A stretch of 64,000 nt of DNA from Amarolinea aalborgensis (GCF_900491745.1 NZ_UETR01000006.1:248001-312000), one strand, 5' to 3'; numbered from the stretch's first letter, positions 24,808 through 32,350 are shown. The notes: generated by a model from the letters alone, not told the origin. Program-made: numbers and translations.

Positions 24808-24858
24808 GTGTTGGGCGAGAAGCCGGCAGGACTGCCCGCCGCACTTCTCGCCCAACAC
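24808..24858 (-). terminator. Hairpin downstream of the ABM gene
   Basis: A perfect 15-bp stem (24808-24822 with 24844-24858, core TTGGGCGAGAAG) around a 21-base loop. It lies just after the stop of the minus-strand gene at 24887. There is no U-tract, so it may act as a processing or Rho-dependent end. Confidence 0.55.
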
Positions 24859-24886
24859 ACCATGGACGCACAGCCGCTCGCTGGCG

Positions 24887-25171
24887 TCAGGCTGCGCCTT
24901 GGTCCACTTCTTCCAGGAAGTAGAAATCGGGCATGGTGACGACGCCGGCCTGCTGCATAATCTCGCGCAGGGCGGGCATTTGGGTGAACTGGCGTGCGTT
25001 TTCCACGCTGTCCCACTTGAAAACGATGACCACTTCGTTCGGGTTGTCGGCGCCGCGCATGAGCTGGCAACCTAGCGACCCATGCGCCCGGCGCACATCG
25101 GCATCCCCGTCGAAAAACGGTTTCCACCGGGCAAAGTCCTCGACCGTGTGATGAACGATCACGTACGACAT
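24887..25171 (-). CDS. Antibiotic biosynthesis monooxygenase-like (ABM) protein
   Basis: 94 residues. MSYVIVHHTVEDFARWKPFF, VVIVFKWDSVENARQF and MPDFYFLEEV give the beta-alpha-beta-beta-alpha-beta pattern of dimeric ABM-fold proteins, and 90-100 residues is the usual size. Members include quinone-forming monooxygenases and heme-degrading enzymes, but many are of unknown use. It is preceded by AGTGGAGG before the ATG. It is the fourth gene of the minus-strand group counted from the aroE side and is closed off by a hairpin. Confidence 0.72.
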   Translation of the reverse strand: MSYVIVHHTVEDFARWKPFFDGDADVRRAHGSLGCQLMRGADNPNEVVIVFKWDSVENARQFTQMPALREIMQQAGVVTMPDFYFLEEVDQGAA

Positions 25172-25238
25172 ACTGAACCTCCACTGCGATTGTCACTGAG
25201 TACCGTGTCAGGCTGCCTTTCAGCCTGATGACTTGATC

Positions 25239-25625
25239 CTAAGCCTGGAAGAAGGCGTCGAGCGCGTCTTGATCGCCGGCAAAGCCCCAGCCCTCGGCGA
25301 TCTTGCCATCGTCGCTCATGCGCAGCAGATGACCGCCGCCCATGTCAACGGTCATGCCCTTGCGTTCGCCGTGCAGACGAAACGTCGCCACGATGAAATG
25401 GCCGTTGACCATCACATGAGTCAGGGCGAAATCCCAGCGATCGAGCGGCGCCATGCGGCTGGGCATCAGCTGCGTGAATTCCTCGAAGCCGTGATAGTCG
25501 CCTGAAACCGGGTTGTGTCCCGGCACGTGCCAGACAATGTCCTGCAGGATAGCGGCCCGCTCAGCCGCGTCGCCGCCGTACAGCGACCGCGCGGCGGCGA
25601 TGAAGCGTCGGTCTTGATCGGTCAT
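25239..25625 (-). CDS. SnoaL/NTF2-like protein
   Basis: 128 residues with the cone-shaped NTF2 pattern: DRRFIAAARSLYGGD, IVWHVPGHNPVSGDYHGFEEF (about 30-50) and a final GGGHLLRMSDDGKIAEGWGF. VWHVPG-G-x-Y-x-G is typical of SnoaL-like polyketide cyclases and related isomerases, in which a His/Asp pair works as acid and base; His34 is a candidate. It lies 10 bases from the stop side of a second SnoaL-type gene, so the two are likely one transcript. The substrate is unknown. Confidence 0.72.
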   Translation of the reverse strand: MTDQDRRFIAAARSLYGGDAAERAAILQDIVWHVPGHNPVSGDYHGFEEFTQLMPSRMAPLDRWDFALTHVMVNGHFIVATFRLHGERKGMTVDMGGGHLLRMSDDGKIAEGWGFAGDQDALDAFFQA

Positions 25626-25635
25626 TACGGGCCTC

Positions 25636-26052
25636 CTACCCCAAAGCGGGAATGACGCCGATTTGCTGCATCAGCCCCAGTTGATCGAACTGCGCTGAGA
25701 GCCGGGCAATTTTGTCGCCGGCAAAGGTCATCATGGCGATAGCCCCTACTTCGATGGGCTTGCCGGTGGCCGGAATCCCCATGAAGTTTTCGGTATGATG
25801 GCCGCGCAACGTGAACCGCACCGCAACCTTGTCGTCTTCGGCGAACACCTCGTCAATCGTGTGATACAGGTCCGGGAAGCCCTGGTAGAAAACCACGGCG
25901 AATCCAGAGTGGCCGTCAACATCCATGCGCGGATAGCCGGCAATTTGGGCTGCGTAATCTGGCGTGACAAGCGTAGGATCGAGAGGGCCTTTGCGCTTGT
26001 CCTGCTCCATAAAAAACTGCTGTGCGACGTCCTTGTGATCGCGAGTTGACAT
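25636..26052 (-). CDS. SnoaL-like ester cyclase family protein
   Basis: 138 residues. The family pattern KDVAQQFFMEQDKRKG, LVTPDYAAQIAGYPRMDVDGHSGF, FPDLYHTIDEVFAEDDKVAVRFTLRGHHTENFMGIPATGKPIE (long conserved core, about 55-100) and IARLSAQFDQLGLMQQIG is that of ester cyclases related to SnoaL. In aklanonic acid ester cyclases a conserved Asp and His act in aldol ring closure; FPDLYHTID and RGHH are the matching regions. A truncated relative (26065-26178) lies directly upstream. The role is unknown outside polyketide pathways. Confidence 0.78.
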   Translation of the reverse strand: MSTRDHKDVAQQFFMEQDKRKGPLDPTLVTPDYAAQIAGYPRMDVDGHSGFAVVFYQGFPDLYHTIDEVFAEDDKVAVRFTLRGHHTENFMGIPATGKPIEVGAIAMMTFAGDKIARLSAQFDQLGLMQQIGVIPALG

Positions 26053-26064
26053 GCTGGTGATCTC

Positions 26065-26178
26065 CTATTCTTTGACATAGTTGGCGGCGCAGATTTCGTC
26101 TGCTACGTCGAGTTTGCCCTGGCTGAAGATCTCCTCGTAGAAGCGACGAGAAATCGCCTTGTGAACTTCGATTGACAT
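26065..26178 (-). pseudogene. Truncated ester-cyclase-like gene (N-terminus only)
   Basis: ATG 26178 to TAG 26065-26067 encodes 37 residues beginning MSIEVHKAISRRFYEEIF and ending AANYVKE. This matches the first helix and the D-x-x-Y region of the next gene's family (compare KDVAQQFFMEQ and VTPDYAAQ). The rest of the domain (about 100 residues) is absent: the neighbouring gene's ATG is 13 bases after the TAG. It is best read as a decayed tandem duplicate. A new small protein is less likely. Confidence 0.6.
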
Positions 26179-26231
26179 AATCATAGCGCCCTTTTGTTAG
26201 ACAAATTGTTAGCTGAGACAGCATTTTGCGT

Positions 26232-26633
26232 TTAGAAGTCTACCAGGCGCGCCGTCCCTTTGAGTTTCAAGGTTTCGTAGGTTTGCGCCTGGCCGCGGTA
26301 GAGACGCGTGCCGCCGAGCGGCGTGCGTTTGGTGGCCAGAACCGCCACGGTTTCCACCGGAAATTCCGTGGCATCCTCCGGCAGGTTGACAATGGGGACG
26401 AAGAGGTTCAGGGTCTTCGTGCGCACGTCGGGAAAGACCTCTACCAGCACCGACACCAGGGCGCCCGCCGGGGTCTCGGTCACGGTAATGCTGGCGTCCG
26501 TAAAGACACGGGATGCACCGCCGCTCTCAAAGGTCAAGCGTGGAACGCCGCCGATGCCGGCCGGGGTGTAGCTAATGCTGTTTTTGCGATCCTGCAGATC
26601 GAACAAGTTAGGTTGTGTGCCTACAAGCGCCAT
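26232..26633 (-). CDS. Orphan 133-residue protein, first of a tandem paralogue pair
   Basis: 133 residues from ATG 26633 (AAGGAG 8 bases upstream). It begins MALVGTQPNLFDLQDRKN, has ISYTPAGIGGVPRL and NLFVPIVNLPEDATEFPVE in the middle, and ends LKGTARLVDF. All are shared in pattern with the neighbouring 133-residue protein. Predicted mostly beta, no signal peptide, no Cys. I do not recognise the family. The stop side faces the truncated SnoaL gene. The function is unknown. Confidence 0.7.
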   Translation of the reverse strand: MALVGTQPNLFDLQDRKNSISYTPAGIGGVPRLTFESGGASRVFTDASITVTETPAGALVSVLVEVFPDVRTKTLNLFVPIVNLPEDATEFPVETVAVLATKRTPLGGTRLYRGQAQTYETLKLKGTARLVDF

Positions 26634-26649
26634 CGTTATCTCCTTGTGT

Positions 26650-27051
26650 CTAGAAATCAACCAGCTGCGCCGCGCCTGTCAGCACAAGCGCCTGGTAGGT
26701 TTTGAGTTGACCCTGCACCAGCGCCGGGCCGCCAAAGCTGGTGCGAGCGGCCGTCAGCAGGCCAACGGTTTCCACCGCGGCCTCAGTTGCGCCGTTGCGT
26801 AGATTCACCGCGGGGATGAACAGGCTGAACGTGGTCGTTTCCAGGTCGGGAATGAAATCCAGGTCAACGGTCACCAGCGCGCCGATCTCCGTGGCAAGCG
26901 TGCGCACATCGGCGCCGCGAAAGACAATGTCCTGTTCGCCGCGGCGATAGTTGAGCTGCGCCGTGCCGCCAAAACCGAGCGGTGTGTACGTGACCGAGGT
27001 GTCTGCGTTGGAAAGCGTATAAAGATTCGCCTGGGCGATGTCAAGTGCCAT
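26650..27051 (-). CDS. Orphan 133-residue protein, second of a tandem paralogue pair
   Basis: 133 residues, the same length as its neighbour. MALDIAQANLYTLSN, VTYTPLGFGGTAQL, FSLFIPAVNLRNGATEAAVE and LTGAAQLVDF align position by position with the paralogue, which starts 17 bases after this gene's stop. The pair is plainly a gene duplication that has since diverged. AGAAAGGACG precedes the ATG. Being first in the run, it probably carries the operon promoter in the 212 bases upstream, though I see no clear -35/-10 pair. The family is unknown to me. Confidence 0.7.
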   Translation of the reverse strand: MALDIAQANLYTLSNADTSVTYTPLGFGGTAQLNYRRGEQDIVFRGADVRTLATEIGALVTVDLDFIPDLETTTFSLFIPAVNLRNGATEAAVETVGLLTAARTSFGGPALVQGQLKTYQALVLTGAAQLVDF

Positions 27052-27391
27052 CGAAAATCGTCCTTTCTGTGCTTTCTGGTGTAACGACCGGGGCGTCGTG
27101 CATGAGCAGACTATCGCGCCGCGCGCTGTTCATTCGACAGCCCGAAAATTGTTCATTTTGTGTTGAAACCGGGCGCCGCGCCCACACGCCCACCCTTGTG
27201 TGGTGTGGGATTCCTGAATAAGTGCAACGCGGCCGCTTCGCCGATGTAACCTGGGCGCAAGACAAAGCAACAGCGGTGTTCAGGCAGCCCCTGAACACCG
27301 CTGTTGCTTTGTTTGTGTGATCCTCAGCGTCTGTCCGCAGAAGATCGGCGGCATGGCTAGAAGATCGGCCGGCGTCGCGAGACGCTCAGGC
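27052..27391. other. Intergenic region with bidirectional hairpin
   Basis: It holds the leader side of the paralogue operon and, at 27264-27310, a long terminator hairpin. Within it, TGTTCATT occurs twice about 20 bases apart (27126-27155), a possible weak operator. An 85-codon minus frame (27041-27298) crosses the terminator and overlaps the next start, so I do not call it a gene. Confidence 0.4.
27264..27310 (-). terminator. 21-bp perfect-stem terminator
   Basis: AAAGCAACAGCGGTGTTCAG plus one more G (27264-27284) pairs perfectly with 27290-27310 around a 5-base loop. A-rich and T-rich ends make it usable from both sides. It lies downstream of the LmbE-DinB gene. The GCGGTGTTCAG core is shared with the terminator at 20141. 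Confidence 0.82.
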
Positions 27392-28738
27392 TCAACTGTG
27401 CGCCTGCCACAGGCGGATGTTTTCCTGGATCTGCGCCTGGTGGATGAGATCATGCCCGGCGATGGCGCCGATCAGGGCGGCCACCGATTCTGGCCCACGC
27501 TCGCTGTGCTGACCCCAGCGCGCGCGCTGCTCCAGGTTAAGCCCTTGCAGCAACGCGACGTTGACCTGCTTGAGCGCCGCCAACGCGGCGAGCAGTTGCT
27601 CGGTCGGCTGATCGGCCTCGGGCAGCTCACGAACCCAGGCGTCCTGGTCAAAACCGGCGATCGGCGCGTGCGGGTTGGCAACGATGGCCCGGTAACGGTA
27701 GCCATAGACGATTTCCGTCTGCACCAGGTGCGCCAGCACCTCGTTGATGGACCATTCCGCCGGCGCAGGACGCCAGCGCAGCGCCGCCTCGTCAAGCCCA
27801 GCCAGGATGGCGCGCAAGCGCGTGACAGCCTGACGCTGCGACTCGAACGGATCAGCCTGCCCCAGGAGCGCAATTTCCTCGCGCAGCATGGGCGCGCAAT
27901 GCGCCAGGTTGACCTCGCCGTAGCTGGTCATCAGGCGCTCGGTCGTGGGCGCCTTGTCCGCGCCCTGACCATCGGCCGGCGTGCCAACCGCCGGGGTGAT
28001 TGGCTGATCATTGTCGTCGCGCACCAGGATCATGCGCCGGAAAGCTTCGGCCAGGGCCACGCCGCCCTTCTCGCCCGCTTCTTTGGCCCATGAGGTCACC
28101 ATGTCGGTGGGGTCCCAGTCTTCCATCTGGCTTTTGTGCTGCCGCAAGGCCGCAATTTTATGCGCTAGGGTCGCGCCAATGTCCACCAGGGTGTCTGTCA
28201 CGCTGCTGTCCGTAATCCAGACCTCGCGCACACGATGCGCTTCATAGCCCTCGGCTGTCAGATCAGGGAATGCCAGGGGCATGGAAACAGCGGGGAAGAC
28301 TGCCTCCAGGGTAGCAACCGCCGCGGCGCGGTGATCGGGGTGGTTGATGTAGAAGTTGCCATAGAAAAAGGCGGTTGGGTCGCCGCACACAACCACATCT
28401 GGTCGGTATTGGCGCATCACGCGCACCAGGTCCTTGCGCAGCGCCAGGGTCGGCTGCAGGGCGCCGTCATCGTAACGCAGGAACACTACCTGGTTGACGC
28501 CGCATTCGCGCGCGGCCGCGCGCTGCTCATCCTCACGGATGGCTGCCAGGCGCTCTTTGGTCATGCCTTCGACGTGACTGCCGGAGTTGCCGCTGGTAAT
28601 CAAGACGTAGATCACCTCAGCGCCGGCCAGGCTCCACGCGGCGGCCGTGCCGCCGATGCTAAAATCGGGATCATCCGGGTGTGCGTAGACGATCATGGCC
28701 CGTTTGGGAATGGGCGGGTGTGTGTCAATCTGATTCAT
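27392..28738 (-). CDS. LmbE/PIG-L deacetylase fused to a DinB-like domain
   Basis: 448 residues. Residues 14-240 are a PIG-L/LmbE N-acetylglucosaminyl deacetylase: YAHPDDPDFSIGG (about 18-30, zinc ligands H-x-x-D-D) and FYINHPDHRAAA (about 135-146). Residues 285-445 are DinB-like: LRWRPAPAEWSINEVLAHL (about 315-333) and AGHDLIHQAQI near the end, with spaced metal-binding His. LmbE deacetylases (MshB, BshB) and DinB S-transferases or isomerases both belong to mycothiol and bacillithiol metabolism, but are separate proteins there. The fusion suggests a related thiol or glycoside pathway. Co-directional with the SagB-type gene 26 bases upstream. Stand-alone LmbE is at 31570. Confidence 0.88.
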   Translation of the reverse strand: MNQIDTHPPIPKRAMIVYAHPDDPDFSIGGTAAAWSLAGAEVIYVLITSGNSGSHVEGMTKERLAAIREDEQRAAARECGVNQVVFLRYDDGALQPTLALRKDLVRVMRQYRPDVVVCGDPTAFFYGNFYINHPDHRAAAVATLEAVFPAVSMPLAFPDLTAEGYEAHRVREVWITDSSVTDTLVDIGATLAHKIAALRQHKSQMEDWDPTDMVTSWAKEAGEKGGVALAEAFRRMILVRDDNDQPITPAVGTPADGQGADKAPTTERLMTSYGEVNLAHCAPMLREEIALLGQADPFESQRQAVTRLRAILAGLDEAALRWRPAPAEWSINEVLAHLVQTEIVYGYRYRAIVANPHAPIAGFDQDAWVRELPEADQPTEQLLAALAALKQVNVALLQGLNLEQRARWGQHSERGPESVAALIGAIAGHDLIHQAQIQENIRLWQAHS

Positions 28739-28764
28739 CGGTCCTCTTTTCGCTCTGGTTGATT

Positions 28765-30372
28765 TCAGGCTGGCACGCCAATTGCCAGCTCGTAGATGAT
28801 GGCGGTTGTGTCAGACAAATTGAAGAAGCGCACCGTTTCCAGGTCATAGAAAGCGCCGATGCCGGTGCAGCCAACGCCCAGCGCGTGCGCGGCCAGATAC
28901 GCGACCTCTGCACGCAGGCCGGCCTCCAGGTGCAGCTGCCGGTACATGCGATCACCGCACTGTTGAACCAGGTCGTTCAAGTTGGCTGCAAAGAAGATCA
29001 CAGCGCCGGCCTGGCCGCAAAAAGCCTGATCAAGCGAAAGGTGCATGGCCCACTCAGACAGGTTGCCTGCGCGCACCAGGGCCAGGCCGGGGCCGACAGG
29101 GTCATAACGATAAGCGCCTTCCGGCACCCCTTCGACTCGGTTGACGATCACATAGAATTCAAGCGCGCCCTGGGCGCAGTCGCTCAAGTGCGCCAGCTGC
29201 AGTGCCTGCAAAATGGCGCTGAAGGTTTCTTTGGGTACGGGCGCTAGTTTGAACTGATGCGACGAACGGCGCCCCAGAAGCGATTGGCATAGGGAGACAG
29301 GCGCGGTTGGTCTCACCAGCGGCAAAGGCGTCATCGGCGGCAGTTCACTGGCTGGGGTTTCAGACACAGACGGGGCGACGCAGCCGCGCAGGGTCTGCAC
29401 CTCCACTCGCGTGTGCAATTCGGCGGCGTTGGCGGCGGGCAGAAGGGCATCTACCGCGGCGCTCTGCGCGATCGGCAGCGATGATTCCAGCATGAGCGGC
29501 GCCGGTGGATCAAGCACGCCCCGCAGTGGGAGATGGTTGGGCGCGCCGTGGACGGCCACCAGAACCTGGACTCTCTCCTGGGGTGAAGACAGCCCGACCA
29601 GGCGATTGACCAGCTCGTCCACAAAATAGTACACCACCGTCGCGGTGTGACCAAGGGCTGCGGCTACCAACGCGACGTTACCCGCTAAATGACCACAGTC
29701 TTGCAAGCAGTAGCGGTAGGCGCGTGCTCCGTATTTCCACGCCGTGCGCCACCAGACGCTGGAGATGGCAAAAACGGCGTCAGCTTCGGCGACGGCCGGC
29801 CAATCGGCAGCCGCGTCGGCCAACCAGGCCAGCCAATCGGCCGGCCGCAGGAGTTCGAGCGCATGCTCACCGGGCGCGTAGTGATAGATGCCATTGCGGG
29901 CGCCGGTTGCACCCCGCACGGCGACATAGAGTTCCGCCGGGTAGAGAGCGCCGGCCGACGGCGCCGCGCGCAAGGTCAACGTGGCGCCGGGCAGGGTCTG
30001 CTGTGCGGTGGGGCCATAGGCATAGTAGCACAGGCGCGAAAGGGTCTCCACATTCCAGGCCGCAGGCGGCTGCGTATCAGCGGGCCTGGGCCACCAGTGC
30101 TGCAACACGTCCAGGGTATCAGGAAAAGTACAATCAATTTGCTCGGTCAACGGGAGACGGGCGGTGGATGGGTAGACCTTGTAGATAGAGGGTTGGCGGC
30201 TCCAATCCACGTCAGCGCTCGAGCTTTGCATGCGGCTGGCCGTTTGCGCAGTCTCCGCGTGAAAACGCAGGGTCAGACGCTGGCGGCTGCCGGAGCGCGC
30301 ACGCTCAACGTTGTCCTGCGCTGCGGTCGAAGGTGGTTTGCGCCGTCGGCGAAAGAACCAGTCTTGCCACAT
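28765..30372 (-). CDS. SagB-type dehydrogenase with two nitroreductase-like domains
   Basis: 535 residues from ATG 30372, because GGAGG lies 5 bases upstream; the frame extends 12 codons further. Two nitroreductase-fold domains follow each other: about 95-280 (LSRLCYYAYG, PSAGALYPAELYVAVRG, NGIYHYAPGEHALELL, HLAGNVALVAAALG) and about 365-533 (SLLGRRSSHQFKLAP, EGAYRYDPVGPGLALV, ALGVGCTGIGAFYD). The S-A-G-A-x-Y-P-x-E motif binds FMN in SagB/ThcOx enzymes, which oxidise azolines to azoles in thiazole/oxazole-modified peptides or do other dehydrogenations. No cyclodehydratase or precursor peptide is nearby, so a peptide-modifying role is not supported here. Confidence 0.85.
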   Translation of the reverse strand: MWQDWFFRRRRKPPSTAAQDNVERARSGSRQRLTLRFHAETAQTASRMQSSSADVDWSRQPSIYKVYPSTARLPLTEQIDCTFPDTLDVLQHWWPRPADTQPPAAWNVETLSRLCYYAYGPTAQQTLPGATLTLRAAPSAGALYPAELYVAVRGATGARNGIYHYAPGEHALELLRPADWLAWLADAAADWPAVAEADAVFAISSVWWRTAWKYGARAYRYCLQDCGHLAGNVALVAAALGHTATVVYYFVDELVNRLVGLSSPQERVQVLVAVHGAPNHLPLRGVLDPPAPLMLESSLPIAQSAAVDALLPAANAAELHTRVEVQTLRGCVAPSVSETPASELPPMTPLPLVRPTAPVSLCQSLLGRRSSHQFKLAPVPKETFSAILQALQLAHLSDCAQGALEFYVIVNRVEGVPEGAYRYDPVGPGLALVRAGNLSEWAMHLSLDQAFCGQAGAVIFFAANLNDLVQQCGDRMYRQLHLEAGLRAEVAYLAAHALGVGCTGIGAFYDLETVRFFNLSDTTAIIYELAIGVPA

Positions 30373-30498
30373 AGAATCCTCCATCCAGAGTGCTGACTGA
30401 CGCGCCAAGGGGCGTTTGTCGCTGAGGATTGCAGGGCGCCGGGTTGCGTCCCGTGCCCGTACGACATGCCATCAGCGCAGCGGCAAACTGCCATTTTG

Positions 30499-30529
30499 AT
30501 TGTAGCACACATGCACTCGCACATGCCAA
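30499..30529 (-). promoter_or_regulatory. Possible promoter of the SagB-type gene
   Basis: On the minus strand: TTGGCA, a 19-base spacer and TACAAT (30504-30499). The spacer is longer than ideal. The gene start is about 130 bases further on. Confidence 0.3.
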
Positions 30530-30641
30530 ACAACACTCGGCATATCAGCGCCTGGATAGACAGTGGGTTTTCATCGGCTTTGATGATGAGGCGGGGATAG
30601 ATGAGCGGAGCACGCACGCGCCGACGGTGGGTCAGTGTGCG

Positions 30642-30845
30642 CTAGCGCGCCGCACGTTCGCAGCGTGGACAAAGACCGCGTGGAGACATGAACGCTTCGT
30701 CCACCACCCAATCGCAACCACGACAGGTGGTCAAGCGGCGCTGATGTCGGCCACGGTCTGGGATGGGGCGGATGTAAATTCGCTCGCGGTCTTGGTCGTC
30801 GTTGGCGGTGAGTTCCTGAAATTCACTCCAGTTGAGCGTTATCAT
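30642..30845 (-). CDS. Small zinc-ribbon-like protein, unknown
   Basis: 67 residues from ATG 30845 (MITLNWSEFQEL), with a weak GAGAG upstream. Two Cys pairs, CRGCDW (about 41-46) and CPRCERAAR at the end, can form a zinc ribbon. The stretch between them reads VVDEAFMSPRGL. A longer plus-strand frame covers the same DNA but shows no family features and no ribosome site. Evidence is limited to the Cys pairs and start. Confidence 0.45.
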   Translation of the reverse strand: MITLNWSEFQELTANDDQDRERIYIRPIPDRGRHQRRLTTCRGCDWVVDEAFMSPRGLCPRCERAAR

Positions 30846-31201
30846 CGTTCTCTCTGCACCTTCCTTGCCTGAATCCAGCGTCCGCATTCATGATGCAACT
30901 TGCATTCATGAAGGGAGAGTATAGGTTTCTCCGCCTCTTGCTTCCGCAATCTTGCTGCCAATTGTTTGTGCTGCACGCGCCGGCTGCCTAAGACCCCCGC
31001 GGCGTTTACAAGGTTGTTGTTGCCAAGGAACGAAGGGTTGCGATTCGTGACGTACTTGCGGCGATTTGTACAATTGACATCCTATCGGAAGTCAGGTAAA
31101 ATGACATCAGCTTCGTTTGCTAAGACACGGTGCGTGTAAGGCAAGCCACGACAAATCCCTAAATTGCTGTATTCTCTACGTCCAAGAAGGAGAATCAATT
31201 C
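30846..31201 (+). other. Intergenic region upstream of ferredoxin
   Basis: No gene is recognised in these 356 bases. They hold the start side of the small minus-strand gene and a strong plus-strand promoter at 31074-31102; the ferredoxin mRNA would have a leader of about 90 bases without obvious structure. Confidence 0.5.
31074..31102 (+). promoter_or_regulatory. Strong sigma-70-type promoter of the ferredoxin gene
   Basis: TTGACA at 31074-31079, a 17-base spacer and TAAAAT at 31097-31102. It matches the consensus at -35 fully and at -10 in five of six positions. Confidence 0.78.
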
Positions 31202-31468
31202 ATGACCCATGTGATTTTTGACCTCTGTATACGCGACGGCGCCTGTGCAGAAGTCTGCCCGGTGGAGTGCATCGTTCCCGGCCAGCCCGAGGACGAGTGG
31301 CCCTGGTACTACATTGACCCTGACACCTGCATTGACTGCGGCGCTTGTGTGCCAGAGTGCCCTGTTGATGCCATTCGCCCAGAAGAGGACCTGGAACCGC
31401 AGTATTTTGCCTCGACGGAGATCAACGCCAGGTTCTTCAGCGATGGGCCTGGCTATAACGCTAAGTGA
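31202..31468 (+). CDS. Two-cluster ferredoxin with Asp in the first motif
   Basis: 88 residues, GAAGGAG 9 bases before ATG. The second cluster motif is complete: CIDCGACVPECP (about 43-54), plus Cys23 from the first half. The first motif reads C9-I-R-D12-G-A-C15-A-E-V-C19-P: the second Cys is replaced by Asp12. This is the pattern known from Pyrococcus furiosus ferredoxin, whose Asp ligates a [4Fe-4S] cluster that easily becomes [3Fe-4S]. So it is likely a 7Fe/8Fe type. The insert PGQPEDEWPWYYIDPD is typical of bacterial FdxA-like proteins. It is a cytoplasmic electron carrier, monocistronic with its own promoter and terminator. Confidence 0.9.
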   Translation: MTHVIFDLCIRDGACAEVCPVECIVPGQPEDEWPWYYIDPDTCIDCGACVPECPVDAIRPEEDLEPQYFASTEINARFFSDGPGYNAK

Positions 31469-31505
31469 CGCTCATCCTTTGAGATGAGGCCGAAAATCAG
31501 ATCGG

Positions 31506-31537
31506 GAACCTCTGCCTGTCCGCAGGGGTTCTTTTTT
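31506..31537 (+). terminator. Rho-independent terminator of the ferredoxin gene
   Basis: GAACCTCTGC (31506-31515) pairs with GCAGGGGTTC (31522-31531) apart from one wobble, followed by TTTTTT. A second copy of the right arm (CCGCAGGGGTTCT) lies at 31543-31555 just before the next gene. Confidence 0.85.
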
Positions 31538-31569
31538 GGTGAACCGCAGGGGTTCTCTTGGGGTGAATC

Positions 31570-32277
31570 ATGAGCGAGCATTTACCGCAGCGCGCCTTGG
31601 TGATCATGGCGCACCCTGACGATCCAGAATTTTTTTGCGGCGGCACGGTTGCGCTTTGGGCGCGCGCCGGCTGCGCGGTGACCTACGTGGTCATCACGCG
31701 CGGCGACAAAGGCAGTGATGCGCCTGACATGACGCCTGAACGCCTGACCGACCTGCGCATGGGCGAACAACGCGCAGCCGCGGCGCTGTTGGGCGTCGAA
31801 GAAGTCGTATTCCTCGGTTACCACGACGGTGAGCTGTATCCCGACATGCGCCTGCGTGAGGACCTGGTGCGGCAGATTCGCCTGCATCGCCCCGACACGG
31901 TCATCCTGCCTGACCCCACCACTTACTTTGTGGGTGATTCTCGCATCAATCACCCTGACCACCGCGCAGCCGGTGAAGCGGCCCTTGCGGCTGTCTTCCC
32001 CATCGCACGGGGGCGGCTCAATTTTCCGCAGCATGAAGCCGATGGCCTGGCGCCGCACAGCGTCCATCATGTTTTCGTGGCTGGGCCTCACGACAGTAAT
32101 TACCAAGTGGACATCAGCGAGGTGTTCGACTTGAAGATAGCTGCCATTTTGGCGCACAAGAGTCAGATTGCTGATCCGGCAGCGTTGGAGGCGCGTCTTC
32201 GTGAGCGGGCGCGCACCGTGACGCCAGACGGTGTTGAGATTTATGCCGAGTCATTTCGCTGGATGAAGCTCACGTAG
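31570..32277 (+). CDS. LmbE/PIG-L family deacetylase
   Basis: 235 residues, the usual length for BshB/MshB-like enzymes. Zinc motif AHPDDPEFFCGG (about 14-25) and INHPDHRAAGEAAL (about 134-147) are both intact. ITRGDKGSDAPDM and RMGEQRAAAALLGVEEVVFLGYHDGEL are typical family blocks. It hydrolyses N-acetyl groups from GlcNAc-type conjugates. It is clearly related to the first half of the fusion gene at 27392-28738. GGGGTGAATC precedes the ATG. It may serve the same pathway. Confidence 0.88.
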   Translation: MSEHLPQRALVIMAHPDDPEFFCGGTVALWARAGCAVTYVVITRGDKGSDAPDMTPERLTDLRMGEQRAAAALLGVEEVVFLGYHDGELYPDMRLREDLVRQIRLHRPDTVILPDPTTYFVGDSRINHPDHRAAGEAALAAVFPIARGRLNFPQHEADGLAPHSVHHVFVAGPHDSNYQVDISEVFDLKIAAILAHKSQIADPAALEARLRERARTVTPDGVEIYAESFRWMKLT

Positions 32278-32350
32278 ATCGTTTCTCTACTCGCTTCTCC
32301 ATGCACTCGTGGTTATGCTCACTTTTCATTCTCAATGAGGAGGACAAGCA

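Noticed and set aside
27041..27298. 85-codon minus frame before the orphan paralogue
   Set aside because: It reads through the 21-bp terminator stem and overlaps the next start codon.
30429..30872. 147-codon plus frame opposite the small zinc-ribbon gene
   Set aside because: No ribosome site or domain; the minus-strand frame has two Cys pairs and a plausible start.
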